From: Spirochaetia bacterium
GTDB taxonomy: Bacteria > Spirochaetota > Spirochaetia > Treponematales > Treponemataceae
Assembly: GCA_900769975.1 (NCBI GenBank)
Contig: CAAGIR010000162.1
Location: 1 to 64,000 of the forward strand
DNA length: 64,000 bases
Direction: 5' to 3'
Made by a program: the position numbers and the translations under genes. The number at the start of each line of letters is the position of its first letter. Within the stretch, counting starts at the first letter, position 1. Under the pieces are notes generated by a model. The model was not told the origin of the DNA. It did not search any database and saw nothing but the letters and a program-made list of their open reading frames with translations. Shown here in pieces: positions 52,890 to 62,218 of this stretch.

Positions 52890-53670
52890 AAAATATGAAT
52901 TTCCAAAATCAATGCATAATGTAAGTACACATTATTGTGGCGGGTGTGGACATGGAATTGTTCATAAACTAATTTGTCAAATAATTGACGAAATGAATAT
53001 TCAGCAGGATGTTTTGCTTGTTGCACCTGTAGGTTGTGCCGTTTATGCTTATAATTATATTAATGTTGATACTTGTGAAGCAGCTCATGGACGTGCACCT
53101 GCCGTTGCAACTGGAATGAAACGTGTTCATCCTGATAAACTTGTCATTTCATATCAGGGGGACGGGGATTTACTTGCAATTGGTACAGCAGAAACAATTC
53201 ATGCGGCTAATCGTGGTGAAAATATCACTGTAATTTTTATAAATAATGCAATTTACGGAATGACAGGCGGACAGATGGCTCCGACAAGTCTTGTTGGTCA
53301 GGTTACCAAAACCACACCAAACGGCCGCAATGCTGATGATGTGGGGTATCCTATACGTGCATGTGAACTTATTAACACACTTGTTGAACCAAAATATATT
53401 GAACGTTGTGCAGTTTATGATGTTCAGCATATTAATAAGACAAAAGCAGCAATAAAAAAAGCCTTGACATATCAAAAAGAAGGAAAAGGATATTCTTTTG
53501 TAGAAGTTTTATCGATGTGCCCTACAAACTGGGGTGTAAATGCGACAGTTGCGGCAGATTGGGTAAAAGAACAAATGGAACCATATTATCCTTTGGGAGT
53601 TTTTAGGGATGTTCCAGCTGGAAATATTCCAGAAGCAGCAAAACCAGTTGCAGGAGTGGTAACAAAATGA
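52882..53670 (+). CDS. 2-oxoacid:ferredoxin oxidoreductase beta (TPP-binding) subunit
   Basis: This 262-residue subunit binds thiamine pyrophosphate, with G-D-G-D-L-L-A-I-G through F-I-N-N-A-I-Y-G-M-T-G-G-Q as the cofactor motif. The N-terminal H-Y-C-G-G-C-G-H-G and G-R-A-P-A-V-A-T-G are typical. The gene overlaps its neighbours on both sides (8 nt and 4 nt), so the four subunits are made together. Confidence 0.94.
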   Translation: MSKKYEFPKSMHNVSTHYCGGCGHGIVHKLICQIIDEMNIQQDVLLVAPVGCAVYAYNYINVDTCEAAHGRAPAVATGMKRVHPDKLVISYQGDGDLLAIGTAETIHAANRGENITVIFINNAIYGMTGGQMAPTSLVGQVTKTTPNGRNADDVGYPIRACELINTLVEPKYIERCAVYDVQHINKTKAAIKKALTYQKEGKGYSFVEVLSMCPTNWGVNATVAADWVKEQMEPYYPLGVFRDVPAGNIPEAAKPVAGVVTK

Positions 53671-54218
53671 CGACAGAAATAATTTTTGCAGGTTTTGGAG
53701 GGCAGGGTGTAATTCTTGCAGGAAAAATTTTAGCTTTGGCAGGAATGAGTGAAGATAAATATGTTTCGCACATTCCGTCTTATGGTGCAGAAATGCGTGG
53801 CGGTACAGCAAACTGTTCTGTAATTGTGAGCGACGAGGAAGTAGCATCTCCTGTAATTGAAAAGCCTGATGTTGTAGTTGCCTTGAACAAACCTTCAATG
53901 ACAAAATTTGAACAGCTTTTAAAACCAAATGGACTTTTGATTTATAATTCTTCTTTGATTGACGTTAAACCTTCAAGAAACGACATAAGAGTAATTTCTT
54001 TACCTTGCAACGAAATCTGCGAAAAAACAAACAATCCTCGCGGAACTAACATGGTGGCACTCGGCTGTCTTGCAAAGGCTGTTCCTGGAATGATAAGCGG
54101 AATTAAACCTTTTGAATTTGCTCTTGACGAAGCAATTAGTGCAAGAAATAAAAAGTTTAATCCTATTAATATTGCGACAATTGAAGCTGCTTTTAATTAC
54201 GATTATACAATGGAATAG
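53667..54218 (+). CDS. 2-oxoacid:ferredoxin oxidoreductase gamma subunit
   Basis: This 183-residue subunit has the family start F-A-G-F-G-G-Q-G-V-I-L-A-G-K and the Y-G-A-E-M-R-G-G motif. It completes the four-subunit enzyme. Just downstream lies a palindrome with G+C-rich flanks, and then a short hypothetical gene, so the operon probably ends here. Confidence 0.94.
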   Translation: MTTEIIFAGFGGQGVILAGKILALAGMSEDKYVSHIPSYGAEMRGGTANCSVIVSDEEVASPVIEKPDVVVALNKPSMTKFEQLLKPNGLLIYNSSLIDVKPSRNDIRVISLPCNEICEKTNNPRGTNMVALGCLAKAVPGMISGIKPFEFALDEAISARNKKFNPINIATIEAAFNYDYTME

Positions 54219-54225
54219 TCGTAGT

Positions 54226-54338
54226 TGGTGACTTTATGTGTGAATATGAGCCCCGAATCAAATTCGGGGTGACATTCTGCTGTACGTATTGACATTCCAA
54301 ATTGCGTGGGTGATATTCCAAAGAGGTGGGGGCGAGGA
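54226..54338. repeat. GC-richer intergenic block with short palindrome, REP-like candidate
   Basis: CCCCGAAT-CAA-ATTCGGGG (54251-54269) is a perfect 8-bp stem inside a GC-richer stretch that also contains two copies of ATTCCAAA. Palindromes of this kind are frequent dispersed repeats. Only one copy lies in this window. No T-run follows, so it is not a standard terminator. Confidence 0.45.
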
Positions 54339-54339
54339 T

Positions 54340-54543
54340 ATGAATGATAACGAATATTATTCTTTGATGAACAGAACTTCTTCGTGGGAACTTCAGCAAA
54401 AACTTAAAAAAAATTGTGAAAAAAAGCAAAACGAAAAAAAGTCAAAATGTTCAATCGCAAATCAAATAAATAAAAATTATGCAAATCTGGAAGCAAGGCA
54501 AGGTTCTGCCGACGCACAGATGCTTATTGAAAAAAATCAATAA
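54340..54543 (+). CDS. Small hypothetical protein
   Basis: This 67-residue frame has a charged Lys/Glu/Asn-rich, probably helical, sequence with no domain that I recognise. GAGG lies only 2 nt before the ATG, with AGAGG further upstream, so the start is uncertain. The gene lies next to a GC-richer repeat block. It may be a real small gene or a chance frame. Confidence 0.4.
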   Translation: MNDNEYYSLMNRTSSWELQQKLKKNCEKKQNEKKSKCSIANQINKNYANLEARQGSADAQMLIEKNQ

Positions 54544-54614
54544 ACTTTTCTGTCCAAATTACAATTCACAACTTTAATTATACTAATATTTTTTAATTAT
54601 ATTTAATTTTTTTA

Positions 54615-54643
54615 TTGAATAATTTTGTTAAATCTAATATACT
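54615..54643 (+). promoter_or_regulatory. Promoter of the XRE-cupin gene
   Basis: TTGAAT (54615-54620), a 17-nt spacer and TATACT (54638-54643) are spaced ideally and lie about 80 nt before the gene start at 54725. Confidence 0.55.
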
Positions 54644-54724
54644 CAAGTTAAAGATTATATGAAAGCAGTAAAATGCTTTTTTGAAATCTGCTATTTTTTT
54701 TATGCACAAACTTTTGGAGGAAAA

Positions 54725-55276
54725 ATGAACGAAGAAATTAAAGCTGTTGCAGACAGACTTATTGGTTTACGCGAAATTATGGATGTAAGTATAGAACAGG
54801 CAGCTAAAGTTTGCGGAATATCAGAAGAACAGTATAAAACTTATGAATCTGGAACTGTAGATATTCCTGTAGGCATTTTACAGTCTATGTCAAAAGAATA
54901 CGGAATAGATTTGGGAACTTTGATTTCTGGTCAGGAACCGCACATGCATTTTTATTGTCTTACAAAAAAAGATAAAGGTTTGAGTGTGGACCGCCGCAAT
55001 GACTATGAATATCAGGCTTTGGCTACTGGTTTTCAAAACAGAAAGGCTGATCCGTTTATCGTAAGAATTACTCCAGAAGAAACTAAAGAAATTCATTTTA
55101 ATTCTCATCCTGGTCACGAATTTAATTATATGATTGAAGGTTCTATGAAAATCGTAATTGACGGAAAAGAACTTATTCTGGAACAAGGTGACAGCATTTA
55201 CTTTGATGCGACAAAAAAACATGGAATGCAGGCTTTGAATAATTCAAATGCTAAATTTCTTGCAATAATTATTTAG
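54725..55276 (+). CDS. XRE-family transcriptional regulator with C-terminal cupin domain
   Basis: This protein of about 183 residues has a helix-turn-helix at residues about 10-60 (A-A-K-V-C-G-I-S-E-E-Q-Y-K-T-Y-E) and a cupin sensor domain (about 105-183, with H-P-G-H-E-F-N-Y and Q-G-D-S-I-Y-F). TTGGAGGAAAA directly before the ATG at 54725 fixes the start. It is followed 48 nt later by an acyl-CoA synthetase gene in the same direction, which it probably controls. Confidence 0.85.
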   Translation: MNEEIKAVADRLIGLREIMDVSIEQAAKVCGISEEQYKTYESGTVDIPVGILQSMSKEYGIDLGTLISGQEPHMHFYCLTKKDKGLSVDRRNDYEYQALATGFQNRKADPFIVRITPEETKEIHFNSHPGHEFNYMIEGSMKIVIDGKELILEQGDSIYFDATKKHGMQALNNSNAKFLAIII

Positions 55277-55324
55277 TTTTAAGCCACCCTGAATAAAAAA
55301 AATTGGAATTAAATGAGGATAAAA

Positions 55325-57022
55325 ATGTTAGAAAAATTTCTAGAAAGAACTGAATTTGCTGATTATAATGATTTTTTTGAAAACTATAAAATTAATGTGC
55401 CTGAAAATTTTAACTTTGGCTACGATGTTGTTGATTATCTTGCTGAAAAAACTCCTGATGCTAAAGCTATTGTCTGGTGCAACGACAATGGTGAAGAATT
55501 GACTTTAACTTTTAAGCAGGTTAAAGAAAGGACTGATAGAGCTGCTGCATTTTTTATGAAAAAAGGTATTAAACGCGGTGACTTTGTTATGCTTATTTTG
55601 CAGCGCCGTTATGAATTCTGGATTACGATTGTTGCACTACATAAAATCGGGGCTTCTGTAATTCCTGCGACTCATATGCTTACTACCGAAGATATTGTTT
55701 ACCGCTGTAACGCAGCTGGAATAAAAACTGTTTTTGCCGTTCATGACAGACAAATTTTTGATTATATCGAAGAGGCACAAAAAAGTTCTCCATCTTTACA
55801 GACTTTAATTGGCGTTGCTCCTTTTGGCATTGATAAAGGTCTAGATGATGATTTTCTTGCAGCGCATCCAAAATGGTCTGATTTTACAAAAGGTGTGAAT
55901 GAAGTTACTCAAGAAGATTTAAATGCTTTTTACAGTTTGAAACGTGAAGATATAAGCAAGAATGATGATATTATGCTTTCTTATTTTACTTCTGGAACTA
56001 CTAGTCATCCAAAACTTGTTTCTCATAACTTTTTATATCCGCTCGGACACATTGTTACTGCAAGTTACTGGCAGCAGGTCAAAAAAGGTGGTCTTCATCT
56101 GACTGTTGCCGATACTGGCTGGGGTAAAGCGGTTTGGGGTAAACTGTATGGTCAGTGGATTGCTGAATGTTGTGTGTTTATTTATGATTATCATGCAAAA
56201 TTTAAGCCCGTTGATTTGATGGAACAGATTCAAAAACATCACATTACATCTTTCTGTGCGCCTCCTACAATTTACCGTTTTTTAATTCAGGAAGATTTGA
56301 GCAAATATGACTTCGGTTCTTGTGAACACTGGTCTACTGCCGGTGAGCCTCTTTCTGAAGAAGTTTTCAACAAATGGAAGGAAATAACTGGCAAAGAAAT
56401 CCACGAAGGTTTTGGACAGACAGAAACTACACTTTCGCTTTTTAATTATGGAAACGAAAAAATTAAGCCTGGTAGTTTGGGAAAATCTGCTCCTTATTAT
56501 AATGTTACTTTGCTTGATGAAGATGGAAATAAAGTTCAGGATGGTGAAATTGGTGAAATAGTTGTTGAATTGAAGGATGGTCAAACTTTCCCTGGACTTT
56601 TTACTACTTATTTTGGTGATCCTGAAAAAACAAAATCGGTAATGCATGACGGTTATTATCATACTGGTGATAATGCATGGCGTGATGAAGACGGATATTT
56701 CTGGTTTACTGGTAGAAATGATGATGTAATCAAATGTTCTGGCTATAGAATCGGTACTTTTGAAGTAGAATCTGTTTTGATGCAGCATCCAGCTGTTGTG
56801 GAATGTGCTGTTACTGGCGCTCCTGACCCTGTTCGTGGTCAAGTTGTAAAAGCTACTATAATTCTTGCAAAAGGTTATGAACCGAGCGACGAACTTGTAA
56901 AAGACATTCAAAACTTTGTAAAAAAAACTACTGCTCCTTATAAATACCCAAGAATTGTAGATTTTGTTGATTCGTTGCCAAAAACTATTTCAGGAAAAAT
57001 CAAGAGAAAAGATATAAAATAA
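55325..57022 (+). CDS. AMP-forming acyl-CoA synthetase
   Basis: This protein of about 565 residues is an ANL-superfamily ligase that activates an organic acid to an acyl-AMP and then an acyl-CoA. Core motifs are Y-F-T-S-G-T-T-S-H-P-K (ATP loop), G-F-G-Q-T-E-T, Y-H-T-G-D-N-A-W and the C-terminal K-T-I-S-G-K-I-K-R. The pattern is closest to acetyl-/medium-chain acyl-CoA synthetases. GAGGATAAAA fixes the start at 55325. Its acid substrate is unknown, and control by the upstream cupin regulator is inferred. Confidence 0.87.
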   Translation: MLEKFLERTEFADYNDFFENYKINVPENFNFGYDVVDYLAEKTPDAKAIVWCNDNGEELTLTFKQVKERTDRAAAFFMKKGIKRGDFVMLILQRRYEFWITIVALHKIGASVIPATHMLTTEDIVYRCNAAGIKTVFAVHDRQIFDYIEEAQKSSPSLQTLIGVAPFGIDKGLDDDFLAAHPKWSDFTKGVNEVTQEDLNAFYSLKREDISKNDDIMLSYFTSGTTSHPKLVSHNFLYPLGHIVTASYWQQVKKGGLHLTVADTGWGKAVWGKLYGQWIAECCVFIYDYHAKFKPVDLMEQIQKHHITSFCAPPTIYRFLIQEDLSKYDFGSCEHWSTAGEPLSEEVFNKWKEITGKEIHEGFGQTETTLSLFNYGNEKIKPGSLGKSAPYYNVTLLDEDGNKVQDGEIGEIVVELKDGQTFPGLFTTYFGDPEKTKSVMHDGYYHTGDNAWRDEDGYFWFTGRNDDVIKCSGYRIGTFEVESVLMQHPAVVECAVTGAPDPVRGQVVKATIILAKGYEPSDELVKDIQNFVKKTTAPYKYPRIVDFVDSLPKTISGKIKRKDIK

Positions 57023-57065
57023 GGCGGTTATCTTTCATAACTGTCTGAATGAATGTCAGAATGAT

Positions 57066-57102
57066 TTGAATAATTTCTTGTAAAATGATATAGTTTTATA
57101 TC
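57066..57102 (+). promoter_or_regulatory. Promoter of the sugar ABC operon with palindrome at minus-10
   Basis: TTGAAT (57066-57071), 17 nt and TATAGT (57089-57094) form a promoter. GATATA-GTTT-TATATC (57087-57102) is a palindrome overlapping the minus-10, a possible operator. Confidence 0.55.
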
Positions 57103-57205
57103 GCAATTGTTTTGGTGGAGTTAAAAACTTTGTAGGTTAATGCAGCAGAGTTTTTATTCACCTTGTTTGCGTTGCGAAATTCCTTATTTTTTTGGAGTAA
57201 TGATA

Positions 57206-58477
57206 ATGAAAAAGTCACATGTTGTTTTAGGTATTTTGGCATCTGCATTAATGTTTGCAGGTTGTGCTAAAAAATCAAAAGGTCCTGTAACTGTAGAAAT
57301 CTGGCATACTTATAACGGAGCTCAGCAGGAATATTTAAATAATGCGGCAGAACAGTTTAATAATTCACAGTCTGAATATATTGTTAAAGTTCTTGCTCAA
57401 GATTATTCTGGTTTTGCTGATACTGTTTATAATGCAGTTGCAAACGGAATTGGTCCTAGCATTATTTTTAATTATGGTTCGACTGCTGTTTCTTATGCAA
57501 AAGAAGGTCTTGCCGTTGATATTTCAAAATATATCAAAGAAGATGTAAAAAAAGGTGATACTACAATGCAGGAAATAATCGATTCGCTTCCTTCTTCAAT
57601 GCAGACTGACGTTAAAGGTTTTGAAGATGGTGGAATTTATTATCTTCCTGGCTGTACAACAGGTCCTGTTTTCTTCTATAATAAAACTCTTTTTGATGAA
57701 TTGGGATTAGTTCCTCCAAAAGACTGGAATGAACTTGAAAGCATTTGTAAAACTATTTATGAAAAGAAAGGAATTGCAGGTTTCCATTCTGACGGTTTAG
57801 TAGACAATATTCAGACTATGATTATGCAAAGCGGCATGGGTTACATTGATGTTGCCAATAAAAAAGTTTTGTTTGGCGGCGAAAAAATGGAAAAAATCTA
57901 TCAATGGTATGCTGATTGCTGTAAAAAAGGATACTTTGAATTTAATACAGTTGGAAAATATTCTTCTGAAGATTTAGCTTCTGGTGTAATTGCAGCGTTC
58001 TCTGGTTCTTGTGTAAATGATCAGTATGTTAAAATGATTAACGGAGAAGAACTTGGTATTGCTCCATGGATTTCTTCTTCTAATGGTGTTGACTTTTACA
58101 CTGCCTGGAACAGAGGTCCTATTTTCTTAAAACGTGCTGATGATGTGGATAAAGGTGCTTATGAATTTGTAAAATTCTTCCTTTCTCCTTCTATGAACAG
58201 CGGATGGGCAAAAGCAAACTCAGCTTTGTCACCTTATGGAACAACTCAGAAAGAAGCTGATTATCAGTCTTATCTTAAAAATCTACCTTCTACTTCGGCT
58301 CTTCCTAGCGTTCAGGCTAATATTCCTGTATCTGGTTCTTTCCCAAATGTTAATGGCGGTGCTGAGATCAGAAATATTCTTGTTGAATACTTGAATAATG
58401 TTGTTGACAATAAAATGACTGCAAAAGAAGCTGTTGAAAGATTGGTTGCTGACTGTAATAAAGCTCTAAACGAATAG
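57206..58477 (+). CDS. ABC transporter substrate-binding lipoprotein, UgpB type
   Basis: This protein of about 423 residues has a lipoprotein signal ending F-A-G-C (Cys 20) and the extracellular solute-binding family 1 fold, with V-E-I-W-H-T-Y-N-G at the mature N-terminus. The start is set at 57206, 8 nt after GGAG. The pattern fits carriers of glycerol-3-phosphate or oligosaccharides. It heads an operon with one ATPase and two permeases. A hairpin terminator follows the gene. Confidence 0.88.
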   Translation: MKKSHVVLGILASALMFAGCAKKSKGPVTVEIWHTYNGAQQEYLNNAAEQFNNSQSEYIVKVLAQDYSGFADTVYNAVANGIGPSIIFNYGSTAVSYAKEGLAVDISKYIKEDVKKGDTTMQEIIDSLPSSMQTDVKGFEDGGIYYLPGCTTGPVFFYNKTLFDELGLVPPKDWNELESICKTIYEKKGIAGFHSDGLVDNIQTMIMQSGMGYIDVANKKVLFGGEKMEKIYQWYADCCKKGYFEFNTVGKYSSEDLASGVIAAFSGSCVNDQYVKMINGEELGIAPWISSSNGVDFYTAWNRGPIFLKRADDVDKGAYEFVKFFLSPSMNSGWAKANSALSPYGTTQKEADYQSYLKNLPSTSALPSVQANIPVSGSFPNVNGGAEIRNILVEYLNNVVDNKMTAKEAVERLVADCNKALNE

Positions 58478-58492
58478 TTTTTTCAAATTATT

Positions 58493-58537
58493 TGGACTGA
58501 CTTGAAGTGTTTTTCTTGTCAGTCCATTATTTTTTTA
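58493..58537 (+). terminator. Hairpin between binding-protein and ATPase genes
   Basis: TGGACTGAC (58493-58501) pairs perfectly with GTCAGTCCA (58518-58526), and a T-rich run follows. Such partial terminators often let the binding protein be made in excess over the membrane parts of the transporter. Confidence 0.75.
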
Positions 58538-58547
58538 TTTTATTGAT

Positions 58548-59603
58548 ATGAAAATTACTTTAACTGATATTTCTAAAAATTTTGGCAATACAAAAGCTGT
58601 CGATAATTTCTCATGTGAATTACCTGACGGTCATTTAATCTGCCTTCTTGGACCTTCTGGTTGTGGTAAATCTACTCTTCTAAATATGCTGTGCGGCATT
58701 TTGCCACCTACTGAAGGAAAAATCTTTTTTGATAAGGAAGATATAACATCACTTCCTCCAGACAAGCGAAATATCGGTATGGTTTTTCAAAATTATGCTT
58801 TATATCCGCACCTTACTGTTTTGGAAAATATCAGTTTTCCGCTTGAAATAAAAAAAATCCCTAAAAAAGAGCGCTTTCAAAAAGCAGAGGAAATAGCTAA
58901 ACTTGTAAAAGTGGATAATCTTTTAAAACGTTATCCTTCTGAATTATCAGGCGGACAACAGCAGCGTGTCGCAATTGCAAGGGCATTGATTAAACAGCCA
59001 AAAATCCTTCTTATGGACGAACCTTTATCAAATCTTGATGCAAGACTTCGTCTGGAAATGCGCGAAGAAATAAGGCGTATCCAGCAAAAAACAGGAATTA
59101 CAACAGTTTTTGTAACTCATGATCAGGAAGAAGCTATGTCTATTTCAGACAGCATTGTTTTGATGAAAAACGGTGTTCTTGTTCAGCAGGGATTATCGCA
59201 GGATTTATACAATAATCCGAACTGTAGTTTTGTTGCGGAATTTTTGGGTAATCCTCCTGTAAATAAAATTAAAAATTCAGCAGAATTACTTGATTATGCT
59301 TTAAAAAATAATCTGCTTGAACAAAATTACAACAATCTGAAAGGTACGGACTTTTATTTTGAAATTAGACCTGAATGTTTTAAACTTTCAAAAAATCAAA
59401 ATGCATTTAATTGTAAAATTAACCGCATAAGTCAAATGGGAAAAGAAGAACTTGTATATTTTGATTTCTTTAATCAGGAAGTTTGTGCAGTTTTACAAAA
59501 TGATGACAGCGATTTTGCTTTAGGACAAGAAATTTCTGTTGAATTTAAAAAGAGAGGAATTTTTGTTTTTAATAATGAAAATAACAGGATTATAATAGGG
59601 TAG
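58548..59603 (+). CDS. ABC transporter ATP-binding protein, UgpC/MalK type
   Basis: This 351-residue protein has Walker A G-P-S-G-C-G-K-S-T (35-43), signature L-S-G-G-Q-Q-Q-R, Walker B L-L-M-D-E-P-L-S-N-L-D and H-loop V-T-H-D-Q-E-E-A. The C-terminal regulatory domain (about 240-351) is shorter than in MalK but of the same kind. It would power the permeases downstream. The first in-frame ATG has no strong ribosome site. Confidence 0.9.
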   Translation: MKITLTDISKNFGNTKAVDNFSCELPDGHLICLLGPSGCGKSTLLNMLCGILPPTEGKIFFDKEDITSLPPDKRNIGMVFQNYALYPHLTVLENISFPLEIKKIPKKERFQKAEEIAKLVKVDNLLKRYPSELSGGQQQRVAIARALIKQPKILLMDEPLSNLDARLRLEMREEIRRIQQKTGITTVFVTHDQEEAMSISDSIVLMKNGVLVQQGLSQDLYNNPNCSFVAEFLGNPPVNKIKNSAELLDYALKNNLLEQNYNNLKGTDFYFEIRPECFKLSKNQNAFNCKINRISQMGKEELVYFDFFNQEVCAVLQNDDSDFALGQEISVEFKKRGIFVFNNENNRIIIG

Positions 59604-59612
59604 AAATATAAA

Positions 59613-60533
59613 ATGATTTCAAAAAAGGATTTACGTTACAGAAAATTTATTGATAAAGCGGAACCTTACTTTTTTTTGTTTCCTTTTATGCTTTTTTTAA
59701 TTGTATTTACAATTTATCCTATAATAAATGTTTTTATTCTCTCTTTTAAGGATAATTACAGTTATCTTCGCGGCACTTATGATGGTTTAAATCTTTCAAA
59801 TTATAAAGAAGTCATTTCTGATGAAAAATTCAGACAATCTGTAATAAACACTTTTTTGTATGTTATTTGTGTTGTCCCTTCAAGTACTGTAATTGCAACT
59901 TTTACGGCTTATCTTCTTAATAAAAAGATAAAAGGAATTGCAATTTTTCAGACTGCTTTTTTTATGCCAATGGTAACTTCCATTACAGCGGTCGGATTAA
60001 TCTGGCGTTTAATGTATAATCAGAAATACGGAATTTTTAACTATATTCTGAGTCTTTTTGGGGTGGAAACAATAGGGTGGCTTACCGAATCTAAATGGTC
60101 ATTGCTTTCTCTTGTAATTTTTGGTATCTGGAACATTCTGCCTTTTACTATAATCCTCCTTTTGTCTGGTTTACAAAATATTGATGAAATTTATTATACT
60201 GCTGCAAAAGTTGACGGAGCCAAAAGTCCTAAAATTTTCTTTAGAATTACTGTTCCACTTTTATCGCCGACAATTTTTCTTGTTTCCATTATGAATACAA
60301 TTTCCAGTTTTAAAGTTTTTAGTGAATTGTATCCGCTTTTTAATGGAAAACCAGGCCCATATTTTAATTTTTATACTGTTGTTTATTATATTCGTTATGC
60401 TATGATGGAAAAAAGAAAATACGGATATGCTGCCGCCGCCGCTGTAATTTTGTTCTTTTGCATTTTGATTTTTACAATTATTGAATTGTTACTTAAAAAT
60501 CTTAATAAAAAAAGGTCTTATCGAGGTGCCTAG
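59613..60533 (+). CDS. ABC transporter permease, UgpA type
   Basis: This 306-residue membrane protein has about six helices and the EAA-like loop Y-T-A-A-K-V-D-G-A-K-S-P-K-I-F-F-R-I-T-V-P-L, typical of carbohydrate permeases. It follows the ATPase gene by 9 nt and is followed 2 nt later by the second permease gene, indicating one operon. Confidence 0.9.
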   Translation: MISKKDLRYRKFIDKAEPYFFLFPFMLFLIVFTIYPIINVFILSFKDNYSYLRGTYDGLNLSNYKEVISDEKFRQSVINTFLYVICVVPSSTVIATFTAYLLNKKIKGIAIFQTAFFMPMVTSITAVGLIWRLMYNQKYGIFNYILSLFGVETIGWLTESKWSLLSLVIFGIWNILPFTIILLLSGLQNIDEIYYTAAKVDGAKSPKIFFRITVPLLSPTIFLVSIMNTISSFKVFSELYPLFNGKPGPYFNFYTVVYYIRYAMMEKRKYGYAAAAAVILFFCILIFTIIELLLKNLNKKRSYRGA

Positions 60534-60535
60534 TA

Positions 60536-61360
60536 ATGAAAAAATCATCGATTAGCAATTTTTTTGTTTATTTTCTATTAATAACTGGTTCTTTTATCAT
60601 GATTTTTCCATTTGTTTGGATGATTTTAGGAGCGTTTAAAACTGATAGGGAAATGATTATGTTTCCTCCAAAGATTTTTCCTTCTCATATTTCTTTTGAT
60701 AACTTTCGCAAAGCATTTAAAATGGCGCCTTTTGGCAAGTATTTTTTTAATTCTCTCATAGTAATGATTTTGTCTGTTATTTGTACAACTTTTACTACGA
60801 TTCTAGGTGCATTTGCTTTTTCCAGATTGAAATTTAAAGGGAAAGAAATACTTTTTGCCTTTTTAATCAGTTTAATGATGATTCCTTTTGAAATGCTTGT
60901 AATCACAAATTACACTACAATCGTAAAACTTAAACTTTACAACACAATTCCTGCTCTTGTTTTGCCTTTTGTAAGCAGCATTTTTTATACATACATTTTA
61001 AAGAATTTTTTTGATACTGTATCTGACAGCATTTATTATTCTGCAAGGATAGACGGAGCTTCAAACTGGAAATACTTATGGAGAATTTTAGTTCCTCTAG
61101 CAAAACCTTCATTATTCACGATTATACTTTTGAATGCTTTATCTTCCTGGAATTCATTTATGTGGCCGCTATATATTACATCAGACAGTCGCTCTAGAAC
61201 TTTACCTTACGGTTTGCAGGTTTTTACAAACGAAGCTGGTTCTTTTAATGAATTGCTAATGGCGGCTTCTTCTGTAATTGTCCTTCCTATGATTGTCGTG
61301 TTCCTGATTGCAAGAAAATACATTGTCAATGGAGTTTCACGCGGAGGATTAAAAGGTTAG
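60536..61360 (+). CDS. ABC transporter permease, UgpE type
   Basis: This 274-residue membrane protein has the EAA-loop Y-S-A-R-I-D-G-A-S-N-W-K-Y-L-W-R-I-L-V-P and a C-terminal R-K-Y-I-V-N-G-V-S-R-G-G, as in UgpE/MalG-type permeases. It completes the transporter together with the preceding permease, ATPase and binding protein. The likely cargo is a sugar or glycerol phosphate. Confidence 0.9.
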   Translation: MKKSSISNFFVYFLLITGSFIMIFPFVWMILGAFKTDREMIMFPPKIFPSHISFDNFRKAFKMAPFGKYFFNSLIVMILSVICTTFTTILGAFAFSRLKFKGKEILFAFLISLMMIPFEMLVITNYTTIVKLKLYNTIPALVLPFVSSIFYTYILKNFFDTVSDSIYYSARIDGASNWKYLWRILVPLAKPSLFTIILLNALSSWNSFMWPLYITSDSRSRTLPYGLQVFTNEAGSFNELLMAASSVIVLPMIVVFLIARKYIVNGVSRGGLKG

Positions 61361-61370
61361 GGCAGTCTAT

Positions 61371-62147
61371 TTAATTTAATATATTTTTTTCTATGTAAAA
61401 AGCGACGCCGTCTTCATTATTCGTTTTTGTAATATCATCAGCGACATTTTTCACCTGCGATATAGCATTTTCCATTGCAATGCCTTTTCCGCATATCTTT
61501 AACATTCCTATATCATTAAAATCATCACCAAAAGAAATCACTTGTTGTAAAGAAATATTGAGTTTTTCACAAAGAACTTTTATGGCATATTCTTTTGTTG
61601 CTGTTTTTGCAGAAAATTTATACCATGGTATATCAGAAAATGGAAGATAATCACATGCACCGATACCGATACTTGCAGCGATTTTTTTTGCCTTCTGTTC
61701 ATTATCCGTCTGCACACAAATTTTCATTGCAGGGATCTTAAAATCAGAAAAATCATCGAAAACAGAATCGTAACTGTATATTGTGGATTTATCCTTTTTT
61801 CTATTCCAGTAAATTTTATCGATTGTATCAAGCGTTATTTCACAATTTTTTCCACATTCAATATAAGCAGTCTGTAAAATCGTTCTTGTTTCCTCGAGTG
61901 AAAATTCATTTGTAAAGAGAATTTTGTCATTAAAATAAATGCAGGCACCACCATTGCAAATGATGATGTCAGGTTTAATTCGCTGTTCAAATTGCGTAAG
62001 GTTAATTTTTCCACGTGATGTACAAAACCCGACAAGAATATTTTGCTTTTTACATTCGTTTAGTATTTTTACAGAATAATCAGAAATTGATTTATCTGAG
62101 TGAAGGAGCGTTTCGTCCAAATCAGTTAAAATAAGCTTTGTTTCCAT
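61371..62147 (-). CDS. HAD-superfamily phosphatase, Cof type
   Basis: This protein of about 258 residues has motif I L-T-D-L-D-E-T-L-L, a cap domain in the middle and the late G-D-D-F-N-D-I-G-M motif with a following G-K-G-I-A-M. The start is put at 62147 because upstream residues do not fit the family. TATATT with a preceding TG lies 5 nt before it, so the message may be leaderless. It is convergent with the ABC operon. A sugar-phosphate substrate is likely but not resolved. Confidence 0.87.
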   Translation of the reverse strand: METKLILTDLDETLLHSDKSISDYSVKILNECKKQNILVGFCTSRGKINLTQFEQRIKPDIIICNGGACIYFNDKILFTNEFSLEETRTILQTAYIECGKNCEITLDTIDKIYWNRKKDKSTIYSYDSVFDDFSDFKIPAMKICVQTDNEQKAKKIAASIGIGACDYLPFSDIPWYKFSAKTATKEYAIKVLCEKLNISLQQVISFGDDFNDIGMLKICGKGIAMENAISQVKNVADDITKTNNEDGVAFYIEKNILN

Positions 62148-62218
62148 AAGTAAATATAACACAGAACAATTTTTTTGAAAAGCAAAAAAGCTAGAAATCA
62201 AAAGAAAACAAAGAAATT

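Noticed and set aside
54193..54429. A 78-codon minus-strand frame across the GC-rich palindrome
   Set aside because: It runs through the palindrome and into the small plus-strand frame, with no family match or clear start.
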